This document shows positions 36,854 through 45,649 of a DNA stretch of 64,000 bases, in pieces. Each line of letters starts with the position of its first letter. Within the stretch, counting starts at the first letter, position 1. Source of the stretch: Cytophaga aurantiaca DSM 3654 (lineage in GTDB: Bacteria > Bacteroidota > Bacteroidia > Cytophagales > Cytophagaceae). The DNA lies in contig NZ_KB903665.1 in assembly GCF_000379725.1 (NCBI RefSeq), positions 14,328-78,327 on the forward strand, given 5' to 3'. The translations under genes were made by a program, and so were the position numbers. The notes beneath the pieces were generated by a model that made no database searches, had not been told where the DNA came from, and was given only the letters and a program-made list of their open reading frames with translations.

Positions 36854-37066
36854 TTAGTACTGCTTCTTTAATACTACACTTTTGTTTACATCAAAACCCG
36901 TATTGTTTAGATTGCTGATGCGTAACTGGTTTGTATTGAATACCTGCGATTCCGGTTCAATACTCTTTGTGATAAATATTGTGATAATAGGATCTATATA
37001 GGTTCTATAAATGGAATTATTAATTATCGTTTTATGATTTTTAAGCTGTACTTTTGGAAAAGCCAA
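36854..37066 (-). other. Doubtful small ORF, possibly a gene remnant
   Basis: A 70-codon frame with TTG start and no RBS. The product, ending 'GFDVNKSVVLKKQY', has regular composition but no recognised domain or signal. It overlaps, in another frame, the end of the 52-codon ORF at 37024-37182, so together they may be one frameshifted gene. It may also be chance. Confidence 0.25.
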
Positions 37067-37182
37067 GTCGGATAAAATACAATTAAGAAAAGAATACCAA
37101 ATAAAATATGTTTATTGTTTAAAATACCATCTAAAAATAATTTTACAATGTTGGGGGGACATTCCCATAAAAATTTCTTCAT
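37024..37182 (-). CDS. Possible small membrane protein
   Basis: ATG at 37182 opens 52 codons. The product starts MKKFLWECPPNIVKLFLDGI and contains one clear membrane helix ('ILFGILFLIVFYPTWLF') flanked by Lys/Arg. It lies in a 567-bp gap otherwise without genes. Plausible as a single-pass small protein or the 5' part of a broken gene continuing in the 36854-37066 frame; no family is recognised. Confidence 0.35.
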   Translation of the reverse strand: MKKFLWECPPNIVKLFLDGILNNKHILFGILFLIVFYPTWLFQKYSLKIIKR

Positions 37183-37258
37183 CCTGAATAATTAAGACAA
37201 GAGCAAAATCATACATCCTGTTTTTTGTTCTTACAATACGTAAAAAATGTTTCATGAA

Positions 37259-37293
37259 AAATCCCGGTACTATATTAGTAACCGGGATTTTTT
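37259..37293. terminator. Terminator downstream of the cvfB-like gene
   Basis: AATCCCGGT/ACCGGGATT stem with A- and T-rich flanks, 26 nt after the stop codon on the minus strand. Confidence 0.85.
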
Positions 37294-37318
37294 AATCTAT
37301 AAATTTATTTTAAGATCA

Positions 37319-38152
37319 TTAAACCAAATAAATTCCATCTTCTTCCAAACGGATCAAGCCCTGTTTGTATAAACCACCGATCGCTTTTTTAAAATTCTTT
37401 TTACTCATCTGTAAACGGAACATGATCTCTTCTGAATCGCTTTTATCGGTAAGCTTTAACACACCGTTCGCAGCTTTTAATTTCGTTAATATCTTTTCTG
37501 AAGAATCTTCTACCTGACCATAGCCAAGCTTCTGAAGTGTAACATCAATCTTACCTTCTTCACGAATGTTTTTAATATAGCCTTCAACTTTATCGCCAAT
37601 AGAAATATGTGTAAAGAGATCGTTGTGATAGATGATTCCTTTGTACGTATTGTTGATGATCACATTTACACCAAGATCACTTGTATAACAAATTAATAAA
37701 TTTACTTTTTCTCCAACTTCAAGTTTTACATGTTCTTTTTCTATGAAGCTCTCTATCTTGCTGGACGCAGCCAGTCTGCCGGTACGTTCATCTAAATACA
37801 AATAGACAGGATAGCGTTTTCCTGCTTCCATCTTTTTACCTTGCTCGCGATAGGGAACAAGCAGATCTTTTTCTAAGCCCCAATCTAAAAATGCACCTAC
37901 AGTGTTTACATCTTTACACATCAAACACGCAAACTCATTTAGTTTTATTTTAGGTTCAAGATTTGTTGCAATGATCCGGTCTTCTGAATCTTTGTATATA
38001 AATACATCAATGTCATCATCCACGTTAAAATCTTCCGGTACATATTTATTTGGCAATAAAACTTCTTCGCCTTCAGCGTTGCCTAAATACATACCAACGC
38101 TTGTCATCCGAAGTGCTCTTAGCACATTGTTTTTTCCTATCTCGATCATCAT
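37319..38152 (-). CDS. S1 RNA-binding protein, CvfB/YitL-like
   Basis: A 277-residue protein with three S1-type OB-fold modules and a C-terminal winged helix: N-terminal 'NNVLRALRMTSVGMYLGNAEG', middle 'LNEFACLMCKDVNTVGAFLDWGLEKDLLVP' (shown in part), third 'FTHISIGDKVEGYIKNI', tail 'MSKKNFKKAIGGLYKQGLIR'. This is the layout of CvfB, an RNA-binding regulator of virulence and stress genes in Firmicutes. The start may be Met 1 or Met 2. A perfect 13-bp AT-rich inverted repeat lies 12 nt upstream. Confidence 0.88.
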   Translation of the reverse strand: MMIEIGKNNVLRALRMTSVGMYLGNAEGEEVLLPNKYVPEDFNVDDDIDVFIYKDSEDRIIATNLEPKIKLNEFACLMCKDVNTVGAFLDWGLEKDLLVPYREQGKKMEAGKRYPVYLYLDERTGRLAASSKIESFIEKEHVKLEVGEKVNLLICYTSDLGVNVIINNTYKGIIYHNDLFTHISIGDKVEGYIKNIREEGKIDVTLQKLGYGQVEDSSEKILTKLKAANGVLKLTDKSDSEEIMFRLQMSKKNFKKAIGGLYKQGLIRLEEDGIYLV

Positions 38153-38164
38153 TTTCTTTATTCG

Positions 38165-38194
38165 AAAGTAAAATTAACGCTTTAATTTTACTTT
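38165..38194. promoter_or_regulatory. Perfect 13-bp inverted repeat upstream of the cvfB-like gene
   Basis: AAAGTAAAATTAA and its exact complement surround CGCT. It lies in the leader or promoter of an RNA-binding protein gene and could be an operator or an RNA stem. Confidence 0.6.
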
Positions 38195-38372
38195 ACTTTG
38201 ATTTATTTGTCCTTTTAAAATACACCTTAATTAGAGTATACATATTCAGTAACATAATCTTCAAAATTCATTCTGTGGATATCTTTATTAATTTTATTTA
38301 TCAGTAAATCAATTGTTTATGATTAATCTCTATTAAATCGATAGAGATACCTGTATTATTAAAAATTATGGC

Positions 38373-38380
38373 TATCTTTA
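38373..38380 (+). promoter_or_regulatory. Possible promoter box ahead of the SAM riboswitch
   Basis: TATCTTTA resembles TAnnTTTG (last base differs). Transcription would start close to 38387, about 20 nt before the P1 helix. Confidence 0.4.
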
Positions 38381-38407
38381 CATTCAGTTAGTGCTAAACA
38401 GCGCAAC

Positions 38408-38508
38408 ATTTATACAGAATAGGGAAGAGAGCAGGCTCAATGATCCTATAGCAACCGACTTAAAAGAACGGTGCTAAACCTGCCCAAAAATAAAAGGGAA
38501 CTATAAAT
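38408..38508 (+). ncRNA. SAM riboswitch, S-box (SAM-I) type of Bacteroidota
   Basis: P1 is formed by ATTTATA (38408-38414) and TATAAAT (38502-38508). P2 is ATAGG/CCTAT. Inside it GAG-CAGG-CTC forms a small hairpin followed by the conserved CAATGAT and then GCAACC. The conserved GGTGCTAA follows, and CCTGCC can pair with the CAGG loop as the family pseudoknot. In flavobacterial S-box RNAs as I recall them, the same positions hold AATG and CATT, so the pairing co-varies. The RNA binds S-adenosylmethionine and switches off sulfur-amino-acid genes. No terminator stem was found, so control may be translational. Confidence 0.85.
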
Positions 38509-38517
38509 TTAACACGT

Positions 38518-38574
38518 ATGAAAAGACCACTTTTACCTTCACTCAAGTTTATTTCAAGCAACATCAGTTGTTGA
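38518..38574 (+). CDS. Candidate 18-residue leader peptide ending in cysteine
   Basis: Nine nucleotides after the riboswitch P1, ATG opens an 18-codon ORF giving MKRPLLPSLKFISSNISC and TGA. It lies between the SAM riboswitch and the PLP-fold gene. A Ser/Cys-rich end in the leader of a sulfur-metabolism gene is suggestive of translation-based sensing, but a chance ORF is not excluded. Confidence 0.4.
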   Translation: MKRPLLPSLKFISSNISC

Positions 38575-38635
38575 AATAACACATCGATCTATTTAGGTCA
38601 TCTCAAAAAAAATAATTATCTAAACGCATTCAATC

Positions 38636-39730
38636 ATGACAGCTATAACAATATCTAACCGCACAAATCAAACCTTTTCTGATATCAATAAAATTGCTCA
38701 TACAATTTCAACTACAGAATATTTACTTGAAGTAGAAAAGCAAGTTGCAATTATTGAAGGAGGCGTAAATGCAGTAGCAAAAAAATCATTTCGTTCTGCA
38801 CGTTTTTCATTGATTAAAAATATTCTTTCTGCCGGAGGGAATGTATTAAGTTTTCAATCAAAACAAGCGTGGGAAAACGACGAGATTATTTATAAAAGAA
38901 AAAACATTAAGATCATTTACACTGAAAACTATTCACAGGATGAATGGGAAAATGTTTTACAAGATAAAAACATTTCTTTAGTGTATGTACCTACGATAAA
39001 TCAGGAAAATTTATCGATTCAAGATTATGGATATATCATCCAGAAAGCACACCAGATCAATGTTCCGGTTGTATTCGATAATACACATGGAGGTTTGGGA
39101 TATATTTATGCTCCGTTAAAAGACGGTGCTGATTTTGTCTTAACAGATCTTTCTTCTTCTGAAATATTTCAAAAACACTTGATCCACTCATTTATTGTTG
39201 AAGGATCGAATGGTATTTTGCATTCAAATACAGATAAAATATTGGGAAGAACAGTATTGGATAATCAAAAATATAATCGTGTATTAAACACAAAGTCTAC
39301 CTATTTTCCTGCAGAACGTGAAGATCACATAGAAAAGACGATTAAGAAAGAAGCTATTAAAAAAGGTGACTATTCTCGCACAGCAAATTATGTTTCCCGT
39401 TGGTTAAATAATCAGGAAGAAATTATGGAAATCACGTACGCTGGTTTGAAATCTTCTGAAAGCCATATACACGCTGAGTTGTACTTCAAAGGTGGGTATG
39501 GGAATATTTTCAAATTCAGCCTTTGGGATAATGAGTACAGCTACTCATTATTAAGGGGATTTTTTAGATCTGGAAAATTCAAGGGTATTAACATTGAGGT
39601 AAATACTAACACCAAAGAGTTCTTTGTTGAAATAGAAACAGAAAACTATATGAACGTGTTGCAATACTTTCAAAAGGTATTTACAATTCTAAAACAAAAT
39701 GTAGAATTCAGACAAAATCTAATCAAATAA
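38636..39730 (+). CDS. Cys/Met-metabolism PLP-fold protein lacking the catalytic lysine (pseudoenzyme)
   Basis: A 364-residue homologue of O-acetylhomoserine sulfhydrylase/cystathionine-synthase-type enzymes (usually 390-430). Aligning by eye: 'VAIIEGGVNAVAKKSFRSAR' replaces the ALEGGxxxxxxxSGxAA phosphate-binding region (Ser51 kept, Gly lost to Phe). The aspartate of 'VVFDNTHGGLGY' (Asp148) is present. The expected SATK of the PLP-binding motif is LSSS (172-175), so the lysine that would bind PLP is Ser174. The tail retains 'EITYAGLKSSESHIHAELYF'. It cannot form the internal aldimine, yet the frame is intact and sits behind a SAM riboswitch. A regulatory or binding role, or early decay, are the options. 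Confidence 0.85.
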   Translation: MTAITISNRTNQTFSDINKIAHTISTTEYLLEVEKQVAIIEGGVNAVAKKSFRSARFSLIKNILSAGGNVLSFQSKQAWENDEIIYKRKNIKIIYTENYSQDEWENVLQDKNISLVYVPTINQENLSIQDYGYIIQKAHQINVPVVFDNTHGGLGYIYAPLKDGADFVLTDLSSSEIFQKHLIHSFIVEGSNGILHSNTDKILGRTVLDNQKYNRVLNTKSTYFPAEREDHIEKTIKKEAIKKGDYSRTANYVSRWLNNQEEIMEITYAGLKSSESHIHAELYFKGGYGNIFKFSLWDNEYSYSLLRGFFRSGKFKGINIEVNTNTKEFFVEIETENYMNVLQYFQKVFTILKQNVEFRQNLIK

Positions 39731-39865
39731 AATAAATTGAAAAGAGTATTTGATTATGAACTGAAACAATTGCTGACTACAAATTCTTATAGAAGAAAAA
39801 ATTAATACTTGAATTTACCTCTATCTGTTTTTTAAAATAATTGGACATTAAAAAAAATGTGAACT

Positions 39866-40027
39866 ATGATATTTAATAACAACAAATATGAAAAGCGTCA
39901 AATTTTCAACTACCATGAAAAAGGTGAAGGTGAGGCAATCATATTCTTACACGGACTGTTTGGAGAGCTTAGTAACTGGAAAGCTACAATTGAGCACTTT
40001 TTAATAGAACGTTGTCAATTTGTCTGA
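39866..40027 (+). pseudogene. Truncated alpha/beta hydrolase (N-terminal remnant)
   Basis: A 53-codon frame starting MIFNNNKYEKRQIFNYHEKG, then 'GEAIIFLHGLFGELSNW', the oxyanion-hole HG motif that opens alpha/beta hydrolases of about 260 residues. It ends abruptly within the stem of a perfect terminator, so the rest of the gene has been deleted. It follows the PLP-fold gene by 135 nt on the same strand and may have been part of the same operon, such as an acyltransferase or hydrolase of methionine metabolism (inference). Confidence 0.75.
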
Positions 40028-40055
40028 CCACTGTAAAAGTGGTCAGACATTTTTT
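40021..40055. terminator. Terminator overlapping the end of the hydrolase remnant
   Basis: A perfect 12-bp stem TGTCTGACCACT/AGTGGTCAGACA around GTAAA, then T6. The stop codon of the truncated hydrolase lies inside the left arm. Confidence 0.88.
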
Positions 40056-40069
40056 ATTCGTTTAGCAAG

Positions 40070-40927
40070 TTATGCTACAACAGGGTTTTGATGGATCATT
40101 GGATCAAGATTGAGTATCAATTTTAAATAATTATATACTTCAGGTTCATTTTTTCGTAACTGAGCAGGTGTTTCAAAAAAGTATTCAATGCTTACAGCAA
40201 AAAACTCTTCTGAGTTACTAAAGGCATAATCACGCATGAAGGATACTCCTTTGAAATTTTTAATACGTTCATTTGCATAACGATGAAAATTATGCAGTGC
40301 TGTTCTATTCATGAAGCAATGTTCCATATCGTGTAAGGTTGCATCTTCGATCTTCAAAGCATGCGCCATCTCGTGATATCCAACATGGATTCCGTCGTTT
40401 TGCACGGCTGCTCCTTCGGTAAATGCTTTCCAGGATAATTTAATAACTCCATTTGCTTGTACTTCGCCCAGATGGTATCTTTGTGTGGATCCTGAAAAGT
40501 ATTTATCCGGATATACAACAATGTGTCTGAAGTGCTCATAAATCGTAGGGAAATGGCCAAAAGCGATTTGCGTAGCAGCAGCTGCTATGAGTAACTTCAT
40601 ATCTTCTGTTACACGACATCCGTCTCTGCCTTCAAATACTTTTTTACTGATAAAATATTTTACATTGCAGGCAAACTTACGTTTGTTTGAAATGCTCAAA
40701 TTTCTATAAAAAGATATTTTATATTCTAACGTTGCTTTTTCCTGAGGTGATAAAGTATATGTTAGAAGTATATACCGGTCAAATAGAAAATTTGAAAGAC
40801 CTGTAGCAATTTTGAAAAAAGAAAATCCCAGTAAGGTGAATGTAAGCCAGAAGGCAAGTATAAAAAGAACGATTCCGGGAAGGATGTAGTCTGAATTTTT
40901 TACCAATTCTTCTAATTCATTTTCCAT
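40070..40927 (-). CDS. M90-family (MtfA-like) zinc metallopeptidase
   Basis: A 285-residue protein. One N-terminal membrane segment (about residues 15-36, 'YILPGIVLFILAFWLTFTLL') precedes a soluble MtfA-like domain. The zinc motif is 'GYHEMAHALKIED' (HExxH plus downstream acidic ligand). In enterobacteria MtfA is cytoplasmic and inhibits the repressor Mlc; Bacteroidota homologues are often membrane-anchored, as here. Transcribed behind pabB with a 7-nt gap, so probably the same operon. Confidence 0.9.
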   Translation of the reverse strand: MENELEELVKNSDYILPGIVLFILAFWLTFTLLGFSFFKIATGLSNFLFDRYILLTYTLSPQEKATLEYKISFYRNLSISNKRKFACNVKYFISKKVFEGRDGCRVTEDMKLLIAAAATQIAFGHFPTIYEHFRHIVVYPDKYFSGSTQRYHLGEVQANGVIKLSWKAFTEGAAVQNDGIHVGYHEMAHALKIEDATLHDMEHCFMNRTALHNFHRYANERIKNFKGVSFMRDYAFSNSEEFFAVSIEYFFETPAQLRKNEPEVYNYLKLILNLDPMIHQNPVVA

Positions 40928-40934
40928 TGAAATA

Positions 40935-42218
40935 TTATTTATTGTGTGATAAAATAGTGATCATAGGGGTGATCTTTAAAATACACTCTTCATATTCTTT
41001 TGCTGCATCTGCATACGAAGTAATTGCACTTCCAGCTTCCATGAATACTTCATCTGTGGTGCTGTTATAAAAGATACTGCGTATTAATACATTGAAATCA
41101 AAATTATCTTCAGGATCCATGTAGCCAACCGTACCCGAGAACGGTCCACGTGCAACAGCTTCAATGTCATCAATTAATTCCATCGCACTTATTTTGGGAG
41201 CTCCGGTCATACTGCCCATCGGGAATGCATACTTGATAACGTCAATAGAAGAATAGCTCGTATCTATTTCAGATACTACGGTTGATATCAGTTGATGTAC
41301 GTTCGGGAATGTATACATGCCGCTTAATTCTGGAACTTGTACACTTCCTGCAACAGCAGTGCGCGATAGATCATTGCGAACCAGATCAACGATCATGGTG
41401 TTTTCAGATTGCTCCTTTTGAGAATTTTGCAATATTTTTTTTAATTCCTGATCTTCCGCATCCGTGTTTCCACGTTTGCTTGTACCTTTAATTGGCTGAG
41501 ATATAATCTTTGCAGCATCTTTTTTTATAAACCGCTCCGGAGATGCAGATAAAATATATTCATTGTGCGATTTATAAAAAACAGAGAACGGCATTGGGGC
41601 AACCGCATTTAATTTTAAATACGCATCTACAGGATTCAATATTCCTTTGCCAATAAACGGAATACAATAATTGATCTCGTACGCATTTCCCTCACAAATG
41701 TATTTCTGTATTTTTGTTACTTGCTCAATGTAATGTGATCTGGATACCACATGTTCTATAGAAATAGTTGCCTGTTCTTTTTTTACTTCCGTGCTGTATG
41801 CGTTGATATTACTGACAATGGAATGGCCAGTACCTTTTAAAATTCGTACTTCATTTGACGTGATTTCCCAAACATGTTCAGGTATACTAAATGTAGCCGT
41901 GCTAAAAGAGATCGCTTGTTCTTTGTTAGAAGTAATTTCTTCAACACTATTTTTTCCTTCATACGAAACAAAAACAAATAGCCAATCTTTGGAATACTTA
42001 TTCCGTATGTCTTTCCAAATATCGAATATGTTTTGATTCAATTCTGCTTGTACAGAAAATTCTGACCCGAATGCAATCAGGTGTCTGAATGGTTTTTGAG
42101 GATAATTGGTATAGTTGTTAGGATTTAAATAGGTGATATGATCGTAGCGTTGTTCAAGCCACGATAACGTTTTTGAAATGAATATATCCGAAGAGCTATC
42201 TAATGCTACAGTATTCAT
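40935..42218 (-). CDS. Aminodeoxychorismate synthase component I (PabB-type)
   Basis: A 427-residue chorismate-binding enzyme. '[10 protein letters not shown]' has the Lys that is characteristic of aminodeoxychorismate synthase rather than the Ala of anthranilate synthase. '[22 protein letters not shown]' (shown in part) and '[20 protein letters not shown]' complete the active site. It converts chorismate with ammonia to 4-amino-4-deoxychorismate for folate. The N-terminal region is divergent. It overlaps the upstream TPR gene by 4 nt (ATGA), indicating translational coupling. No amidotransferase subunit or lyase is adjacent. Confidence 0.9.
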   Translation of the reverse strand: MNTVALDSSSDIFISKTLSWLEQRYDHITYLNPNNYTNYPQKPFRHLIAFGSEFSVQAELNQNIFDIWKDIRNKYSKDWLFVFVSYEGKNSVEEITSNKEQAISFSTATFSIPEHVWEITSNEVRILKGTGHSIVSNINAYSTEVKKEQATISIEHVVSRSHYIEQVTKIQKYICEGNAYEINYCIPFIGKGILNPVDAYLKLNAVAPMPFSVFYKSHNEYILSASPERFIKKDAAKIISQPIKGTSKRGNTDAEDQELKKILQNSQKEQSENTMIVDLVRNDLSRTAVAGSVQVPELSGMYTFPNVHQLISTVVSEIDTSYSSIDVIKYAFPMGSMTGAPKISAMELIDDIEAVARGPFSGTVGYMDPEDNFDFNVLIRSIFYNSTTDEVFMEAGSAITSYADAAKEYEECILKITPMITILSHNK

Positions 42219-43723
42219 TTGATTTCGTTCAATGCAATTTTTGCTTTTTGTTCAATACTGTTCTCATATTCGTGATTTTTATAGGCAATAGCCTGATGAA
42301 AATACGAACGAGCCACGGTATAGTTTTTTAACTGCGTATAAATGTAGCCCAATTGCAATGAAGAGTTTGGGGCATAGTAGAAATTATTTTTAGTTTCAGC
42401 GGATAGTGAAATTACTTTCTTATAATATTGAATACATTCATTTTGACGACCTGTTTTCTGATATAAACGGGCTGCTCTGTAGTAATATTCAATTTTGTCT
42501 TTCTTCGTAGTAAGATCACTTAAGTTAGTAGCATTATATATTTCAAATGCTTGTGTGAAGTTTCCTCCATCCGTAAACAACCGAATTTTGGCTAATTGTT
42601 TATTAGGAAGTTCATTGCTTAACGCAATTTTCTGCGCATACTTGTCGGACTCAAATGTTGATTGTCCAACGGTTTGTATGGATTTCCAATAAGTCATAGC
42701 TGTTGCATCTTCATCCTTCAGCCAATACGATAAAAACAATTTGTATGTAGCGTCTTTAAGTAAATTTTTACCTTTAAATGTGTTGATGTAGCGGTTGAAA
42801 TAAAACCGTGCTGCAACATATTTTCCCTGCTGCATCAATAAATCTCCGTGCAGATAATCTATAAAAGGAAGTGATAGATAATTATCTTCTACAGAAATGG
42901 TTTCGATAATTGTTAATGCATCACTTGAATTTCCGTGCTTGCTGAGAATAGACGCGTAGATGTATCCATATAGAATATTGTTTGGATAGCGGCTGAACAG
43001 CTGCTTCATGGATTCCATATTGGAATCTCTGTTCAGAATGTATTGTTCCGTGATAATTTTAATCAGATACCCTTCTTGTAAGTAAATGGTTTTGCTATCA
43101 ATAACTTCCTGTATCATTTGCATACCTGTAGTTACATTACCTTTGAATCCTAAGGATGATGCGAGCCATGCATGCGAGTTGGGTATGGATCCGATTATAA
43201 TATTTAAAAGCCCCAATGATTTTTTTGTAGGAACAAAAGTGGGGAATGCTTTCAAATTTTCATTTAATAACACTAAGGCCTGTTTTGTTGAAAGCGCGGC
43301 GCTTACTTCGTCATTAAATTTCATTTGGGTAAAGGCCCACTGCAATTTAATTTCTGCCAAACAGAATTTATGATAAGGTGACGAAGGTAAATTATTGGAT
43401 TGAATAAGTTTTAAGTAGGCAGATTCACCGGATTTTAAACGCTCATATTCACTTAGATCTTCTGAGAATAACAGGCCTGTTGTTTCTGCTAACGAACGCA
43501 GATAAATTGCAATGCCATTATGCGGATCACGTACTTGCTCTGTAGCAATACGGGCTTTGGCTTCCGATAATTTAAGCTGAAGAATTTCTTTGTAGGCAGA
43601 TTCAAGTTCGGTATTAAAATAATAACTTGAATAGGAGGGAAAGCTGAAAAAAAGGCAGAATAAAAAAGGGTGTATCCACGAATACACCCTTTTTGTAATT
43701 ACATATTTAGAATAATTCCTCAA
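42215..43723 (-). CDS. Exported TPR-repeat protein
   Basis: A 502-residue protein with an N-terminal signal-like hydrophobic segment (residues 15-33, '[20 protein letters not shown]') followed by about 10-12 TPR-like helical hairpins, for example '[20 protein letters not shown]' and '[20 protein letters not shown]'. Function unknown; probably a periplasmic or outer-membrane-associated scaffold. Coupled to pabB by a 4-nt overlap and 12 nt after the zinc-ribbon gene. Confidence 0.8.
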   Translation of the reverse strand: MRNYSKYVITKRVYSWIHPFLFCLFFSFPSYSSYYFNTELESAYKEILQLKLSEAKARIATEQVRDPHNGIAIYLRSLAETTGLLFSEDLSEYERLKSGESAYLKLIQSNNLPSSPYHKFCLAEIKLQWAFTQMKFNDEVSAALSTKQALVLLNENLKAFPTFVPTKKSLGLLNIIIGSIPNSHAWLASSLGFKGNVTTGMQMIQEVIDSKTIYLQEGYLIKIITEQYILNRDSNMESMKQLFSRYPNNILYGYIYASILSKHGNSSDALTIIETISVEDNYLSLPFIDYLHGDLLMQQGKYVAARFYFNRYINTFKGKNLLKDATYKLFLSYWLKDEDATAMTYWKSIQTVGQSTFESDKYAQKIALSNELPNKQLAKIRLFTDGGNFTQAFEIYNATNLSDLTTKKDKIEYYYRAARLYQKTGRQNECIQYYKKVISLSAETKNNFYYAPNSSLQLGYIYTQLKNYTVARSYFHQAIAYKNHEYENSIEQKAKIALNEIK

Positions 43724-43734
43724 GGAAGGATTAT

Positions 43735-44481
43735 TTATTTTTTTAATGTTTCCATTACAAATTCAACATTCGCTAAAATACGACCACAGTGTTCGCACAC
43801 AATGATTTTTTTTCTCTCACGAATTTCACCTTGACGTTGTGGCGGAACTGTGTTAAAGCAACCACCGCAAGCGTTACGCTTAACAGAAACTACTGCAAGA
43901 CGGTTACGATAATTTTCAACTAATTTTGTATATGAATTCAATAAACGCTCTTCAATTTGCTTAGAAGCTTTTTCGCGTTCTTTATTCAATTTAACTTCTT
44001 CATCCTGACTTTCAGAAACGATTACTTCTAATTCTTCTTTCTTGTTTTCAAGATCTTTGCGACGTTCGCTAAGGTTGAAGTCTGTTTTTTTAATTTCTTC
44101 CTTTTTAAATTCAATCTGCTGTAAAGCTTCTTTAATTTTTTTGTCAGAAACCTGCATTTCTAATTGTTGCAGTTCAACTTCTTTACTGATCGCATCAAAC
44201 TCGCGGTTGTTACGCACGTTTTTTTGTTGCTCTTCGTATTTCTTTATAAGTTTTTCAGACTCTTTAATACCATTCTTAAGGTTTTTAATACCTTCTTCCA
44301 TAGTAGTAATTTCACCTTCATGTTTAGCTAAACGGGTTTCATAACCAGCTAATTCATCTTCAAGATCTCTTACTTCTTCAGGTAGATCTCCTCTTACCTT
44401 GATGATTTCATCTAACTTTGAGTCGATTGATTGAAGCTTGACTAAAGCATCTAATTTTTGAGCGATTGTAGATTGTTCCAT
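43735..44481 (-). CDS. Coiled-coil zinc-ribbon protein (CT398-like family)
   Basis: A 248-residue protein: residues 10-190 form a long coiled coil rich in Glu/Lys, then a zinc ribbon with paired cysteines 'ACGGCFNTVPPQR' and 'VCEHCGRIL'. This matches a widely distributed bacterial family of nucleic-acid- or ribosome-linked zinc-ribbon proteins with unclear role. It follows the Nif3-like gene directly (stop and start abut), so the two are co-translated; this pairing is common in bacteria. Confidence 0.9.
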   Translation of the reverse strand: MEQSTIAQKLDALVKLQSIDSKLDEIIKVRGDLPEEVRDLEDELAGYETRLAKHEGEITTMEEGIKNLKNGIKESEKLIKKYEEQQKNVRNNREFDAISKEVELQQLEMQVSDKKIKEALQQIEFKKEEIKKTDFNLSERRKDLENKKEELEVIVSESQDEEVKLNKEREKASKQIEERLLNSYTKLVENYRNRLAVVSVKRNACGGCFNTVPPQRQGEIRERKKIIVCEHCGRILANVEFVMETLKK

Positions 44482-45585
44482 TTACAGTTTGTAATAACCG
44501 ATTGGGTTTGTATGAATACTCGATAAAACGACTGCAATATTAACGAATTTTTTTGTCAAAACACTCATTAAAAGTTCTTTTGTGTGAATTTCGCTCTCAT
44601 AGTGACCAATGTCACATACCAGTATGCGATCTTCTGCATCAAAAAAATCATGATATTTGAAGTCGGAAGTGATTAAAACGTCTGCTTTTGAGGCAATTGC
44701 ATTTTTCAATAAGAAGCTGCCCGAGCCACCACACAGGGCTACTTTTTTAATTTCTCCTTTAAAAGAAGTTGTAAACCGTACACACGACAAGGATAACTTT
44801 TTAGAGATATAGGCCAAAAAAGCATCCGTTGACATAGCTTCATCTAATTCACCAATAGATCCGCTACCAACATGCATAGTTGCATTTCCAAGAGCAACCA
44901 GATCATAAGCCGGCACTTCATACGGATGGTGTGCATGTAAAGCAGATACCACCTTATTTTCAAGATGATTCGGGTATATAATTTCGATCCTGTTTTCAGA
45001 AACATGTTCAGCAGTATTGGCTTGTCCGATTGACGGATTTGCTTGATCATTTGGCTTGAATGAACCGGTACCGGTAACAGTATAAGAACACTCGCTGTAA
45101 TTGCCTATAGTGCCTGCACCTGTAGCAAAAAGACCTTGCAATAGCTTGTCTGTATCAGCAACCGGAACAAATGTAACGAGCTTAGAAAGAGTACCTTTTT
45201 TAGGCGCCAGGATCTGTGTATTTTTCAATTCTAACTTTTTAGCAAGCATGCCGCTTACACCATCTTCCAAATTATCTAAGTTGGTATGAATGGCATAGAT
45301 AGAGATGTTGTTTTGAATGGCTTTTATAATAATGCGTTCAACATAGTTTGCACCGGTGATTTTTTTTATCCCGGAAAAAATTACCGGATGATGCGCCACA
45401 ATAAGGTTATAACCTTTTGCAATGGCTTCATCTACAACGTCTTCAATTACATCCAAACACACAACTACACCTGTACATTCCTGTTGTTTGTCGCCTACCA
45501 ATAAGCCACAATTATCATAGGATTCCTGATATGCAAGCGGGGCATATTGTTCTAAATAAGAAATAAGATCAAGGATACGTGGCAT
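44482..45585 (-). CDS. Nif3-like dinuclear metal centre protein
   Basis: A 367-residue NIF3/YqfO-type protein. N-terminal motif 'QESYDNCGLLVGD', metal ligands 'IVAHHPVIFSGIK' (HHP) and C-terminal 'CDIGHYESE' (His and Glu ligands) bind the dinuclear site. A middle CutA-like insert domain (about 130-230) is present, as in long forms. Reported roles include GTP cyclohydrolase I-like and repair-type activities, unresolved. It precedes the zinc-ribbon gene. Confidence 0.93.
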   Translation of the reverse strand: MPRILDLISYLEQYAPLAYQESYDNCGLLVGDKQQECTGVVVCLDVIEDVVDEAIAKGYNLIVAHHPVIFSGIKKITGANYVERIIIKAIQNNISIYAIHTNLDNLEDGVSGMLAKKLELKNTQILAPKKGTLSKLVTFVPVADTDKLLQGLFATGAGTIGNYSECSYTVTGTGSFKPNDQANPSIGQANTAEHVSENRIEIIYPNHLENKVVSALHAHHPYEVPAYDLVALGNATMHVGSGSIGELDEAMSTDAFLAYISKKLSLSCVRFTTSFKGEIKKVALCGGSGSFLLKNAIASKADVLITSDFKYHDFFDAEDRILVCDIGHYESEIHTKELLMSVLTKKFVNIAVVLSSIHTNPIGYYKL

Positions 45586-45649
45586 AAGATTTGTGATAAT
45601 GGACCTGACTTTGCAATTTGCTTAAAATTTAACCAGCTATAAATATAAC

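Noticed and set aside
40935-42218. Anthranilate synthase component I (TrpE)
   Set aside because: The PIKGT lysine is the mark of aminodeoxychorismate synthase and no trp genes are adjacent.
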